From: an uncultured Flavobacteriales bacterium
Lineage (GTDB): Bacteria > Bacteroidota > Bacteroidia > Flavobacteriales_E > Vicingaceae
Assembly: GCA_913056345.1 (NCBI GenBank)
Contig: CAJXMH010000006.1
Location: 1-64,000 of the forward strand
DNA length: 64,000 nt
Direction: 5' to 3'
Below, piece after piece: positions 62,804 through 64,000 of this stretch. The position numbers and the translations under genes were made by a program. The notes below the pieces were generated by a model, which saw nothing but the letters and a program-made list of their open reading frames with translations, searched no databases and had not been told where the DNA came from. Positions within the stretch are counted from its first letter, which is position 1, and every line of letters starts with the position of its first letter.

Positions 62804-63761
62804 TTTCGTTCATTTGTTCAATTAACACTGCTGTTTCATTCAAGATCTTGAAAGCAGTTTCAGCCATCATATTTCCTTTATTATCTAGCGTAGGGTTAAC
62901 TTCCACAAGCTCAAAACAGACAACCTTTCGCGACTTTATAATTTCCGCAATCAGGCTTTGAGCCTCCTCTGGTAAAAACCCATTGGGCACAGGCGTACCT
63001 GTTCCTCTTGAAACCTTATCTGAATCCATACTATCCACATCAAAAGACAGGTAGATTATGTCACAGTTATCTAATTTTTCTAAAGCTTCTTTGGCTGCCT
63101 TTTCAATGCCCTTTTCTCGGCTCTCCTTAACCGTGAAGTTTTTGATTCCTTCTCTTTCCATGAGCTCTTCTTCAGGCTTCTCGGTATCACGAACCCCAAA
63201 AAAAACCAAGTCCTCTGCTTTGATCTTGGGGCTAATACCGCCCAAGTTCTTCAAGGCATTCCAATTACTTAAAGCTTCCTCCTCAGGTTCTTTTACCTTG
63301 CATACCTCATTATCTTCAGCGAGCGCAGTAGCAAGAGGCATTCCATGTACATTACCTGTAGGTGAAGTAAAAGGTGAATGAAGGTCTCCGTGGGCATCGA
63401 CCCATATTACACCTAGACGTTTTTCAGGATAAGCCATTTTTATCCCGGCTATTGTACCACCTGCAGAAGCGTGGTCAGCTGCAATTACCAAAGGATAATC
63501 GCCCTCTATTAAGACTTCTTTGACCTGATCAGCAAGTCGTTGATAGACTTTTTTAATCCCCTTAATGCGTATAGCTGAAGGAGTTTCTACTGCTTGAAAA
63601 AGCAAGTCGTTTTCATCCTTAATAGAAACAGAATCATAACGACTGAAAAAATCACTTTTTTGATTTAAAGAAGCAACCTTTAGTGCCTCTATCCCAAGGC
63701 TTGCACCCCTTGTTCCTGCCCCAATCTCGGATTTATTTTCTATAAGCTTTAAGTTTTTCAT
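62796..63761 (-). CDS. Arginase/agmatinase-family ureohydrolase
   Basis: A 321-residue manganese ureohydrolase. Metal-binding motifs are A-D-H-A-S near residue 97 (the GGDHS position), V-D-A-H-G-D-L-H near 122, and S-F-D-V-D-S-M-D near 229. Arginine, agmatine or formiminoglutamate are possible substrates; adjacency to argS makes arginine attractive but is not proof. I choose ATG 63761: the alternative TTG at 63782 lies within the TAGTTTTG promoter element, so it cannot be in the transcript. Confidence 0.87.
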   Translation of the reverse strand: MKNLKLIENKSEIGAGTRGASLGIEALKVASLNQKSDFFSRYDSVSIKDENDLLFQAVETPSAIRIKGIKKVYQRLADQVKEVLIEGDYPLVIAADHASAGGTIAGIKMAYPEKRLGVIWVDAHGDLHSPFTSPTGNVHGMPLATALAEDNEVCKVKEPEEEALSNWNALKNLGGISPKIKAEDLVFFGVRDTEKPEEELMEREGIKNFTVKESREKGIEKAAKEALEKLDNCDIIYLSFDVDSMDSDKVSRGTGTPVPNGFLPEEAQSLIAEIIKSRKVVCFELVEVNPTLDNKGNMMAETAFKILNETAVLIEQMNENE

Positions 63762-63779
63762 GGGTTTGAAATTTGCTTG

Positions 63780-63787
63780 CAAAACTA
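63780..63787 (-). promoter_or_regulatory. TAnnTTTG promoter element of arginase-argS
   Basis: Minus strand TAGTTTTG lies 18 nt before ATG 63761. Confidence 0.55.
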
Positions 63788-63911
63788 ATTAATCTAAAAA
63801 GGTATTGAGTACTATTCAAAGCCCCTTGCGCTACTAGCATGCTTTTGTCGAGCCAAATTGATTTTCTGTCAGATTAAAGCTCTAATTAATCGAAATACAA
63901 GGATAACTTTT

Positions 63912-63919
63912 TATATTTG
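63912..63919 (+). promoter_or_regulatory. TAnnTTTG promoter element before the last gene
   Basis: TATATTTG lies 40 nt before the ATG at 63960. Confidence 0.45.
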
Positions 63920-63959
63920 TATGTTCAGCAATTTAATTGCTTACACACAGGTCATTTGC

Positions 63960-64000
63960 ATGAAATTAACCAACTTAATGCGTAGTAAAATTACCGTGCT
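63960..64000 (+). CDS. Start of a gene cut by the window end
   Basis: ATG at 63960 opens a frame of 13 codons (M-K-L-T-N-L-M-R-S-K-I-T-V) that runs off the window. It has an upstream promoter-like TATATTTG. The product cannot be identified from so few residues. Confidence 0.4.
   Translation, partial: MKLTNLMRSKITV

Noticed and set aside
1-64000. CRISPR arrays, insertion sequences or a prophage
   Set aside because: I saw no regularly spaced direct repeats, no transposase or integrase, and no phage structural genes.

Overview
The window is about 64 kb of chromosome from a low-GC member of the Bacteroidota, most likely a free-living flavobacterium or close relative. The evidence is type IX secretion (T9SS) cargo with type A and type B C-terminal domains, a PorP/SprF protein, a GWxTD-domain protein, many lipoproteins, almost no Shine-Dalgarno sequences, and repeated promoter elements of the Bacteroidota form TAnnTTTG. 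Genus and species cannot be read from the sequence. Gene content is mostly core, with no prophage, insertion sequence, CRISPR array or large genomic island.

Layout. 1-2.4 kb: a T9SS cargo gene, then a minus-strand tRNA cluster (Ser-GCT, a 5'-half tRNA-Pro relic, Pro-TGG) followed by tandem repeat units. 2.5-6.7 kb: a peptide-type ABC importer (lipoprotein and two permeases, no ATPase). 6.8-8.4 kb: a serine hydrolase and a scar of two truncated genes. 8.4-16.8 kb: a PgpH-like HD phosphodiesterase, thiolase, NlpC/P60 peptidase, cyclophilin, a coiled-coil orphan, a VTT membrane protein, a LON-N protein, a CoA-binding protein and purT. 16.9-20.2 kb: a light-sensing operon of bacteriophytochrome kinase, receiver and heme oxygenase. 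20.2-20.7 kb: tRNA-Ser(TGA) with the same kind of tail repeats. 20.7-27.4 kb: a GWxTD protein, glycosyltransferase, thioesterase, dnaA, tyrosine phosphatase, methyltransferase and BadF-type kinase. 27.5-35.3 kb: a T9SS type B cargo / PorP / PorE-like trio. 35.3-45.5 kb: a desaturase, a TMTC-like membrane protein, msrA, a MoxR-like ATPase with a VWA protein, a SpoIIE-type phosphatase and an SRAP protein. 45.6-47.8 kb: peroxide defence (peroxiredoxin, thioredoxin, small partner) divergent from oxyR. 48-64 kb: a PAS kinase, ndk, envelope proteins, rhodanese, sterol-desaturase-like protein, an RNA-binding protein, ffh-folD, a DUF4397 protein, and arginase-argS.

Functional links. The phytochrome operon makes its own chromophore. 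The peroxiredoxin/thioredoxin operon faces oxyR across an operator with three of four perfect OxyR half-sites. The type B cargo gene is translationally coupled to its PorP-like partner. Overlapping ATGA or TAATG junctions join the ABC permeases, the VWA/ATPase pair and other partners.

The least expected signals are outside the genes. (1) At least four protein genes and one tRNA gene have a TAnnTTTG element exactly 4 nt upstream of their first base, which predicts leaderless transcripts. (2) Two unrelated tRNA loci 18 kb apart each carry two 115-118 bp tail repeats of one architecture. (3) A tRNA-Pro 5' half has its 17-nt anticodon arm replaced by a 17-nt palindrome. None of these was tested computationally here.
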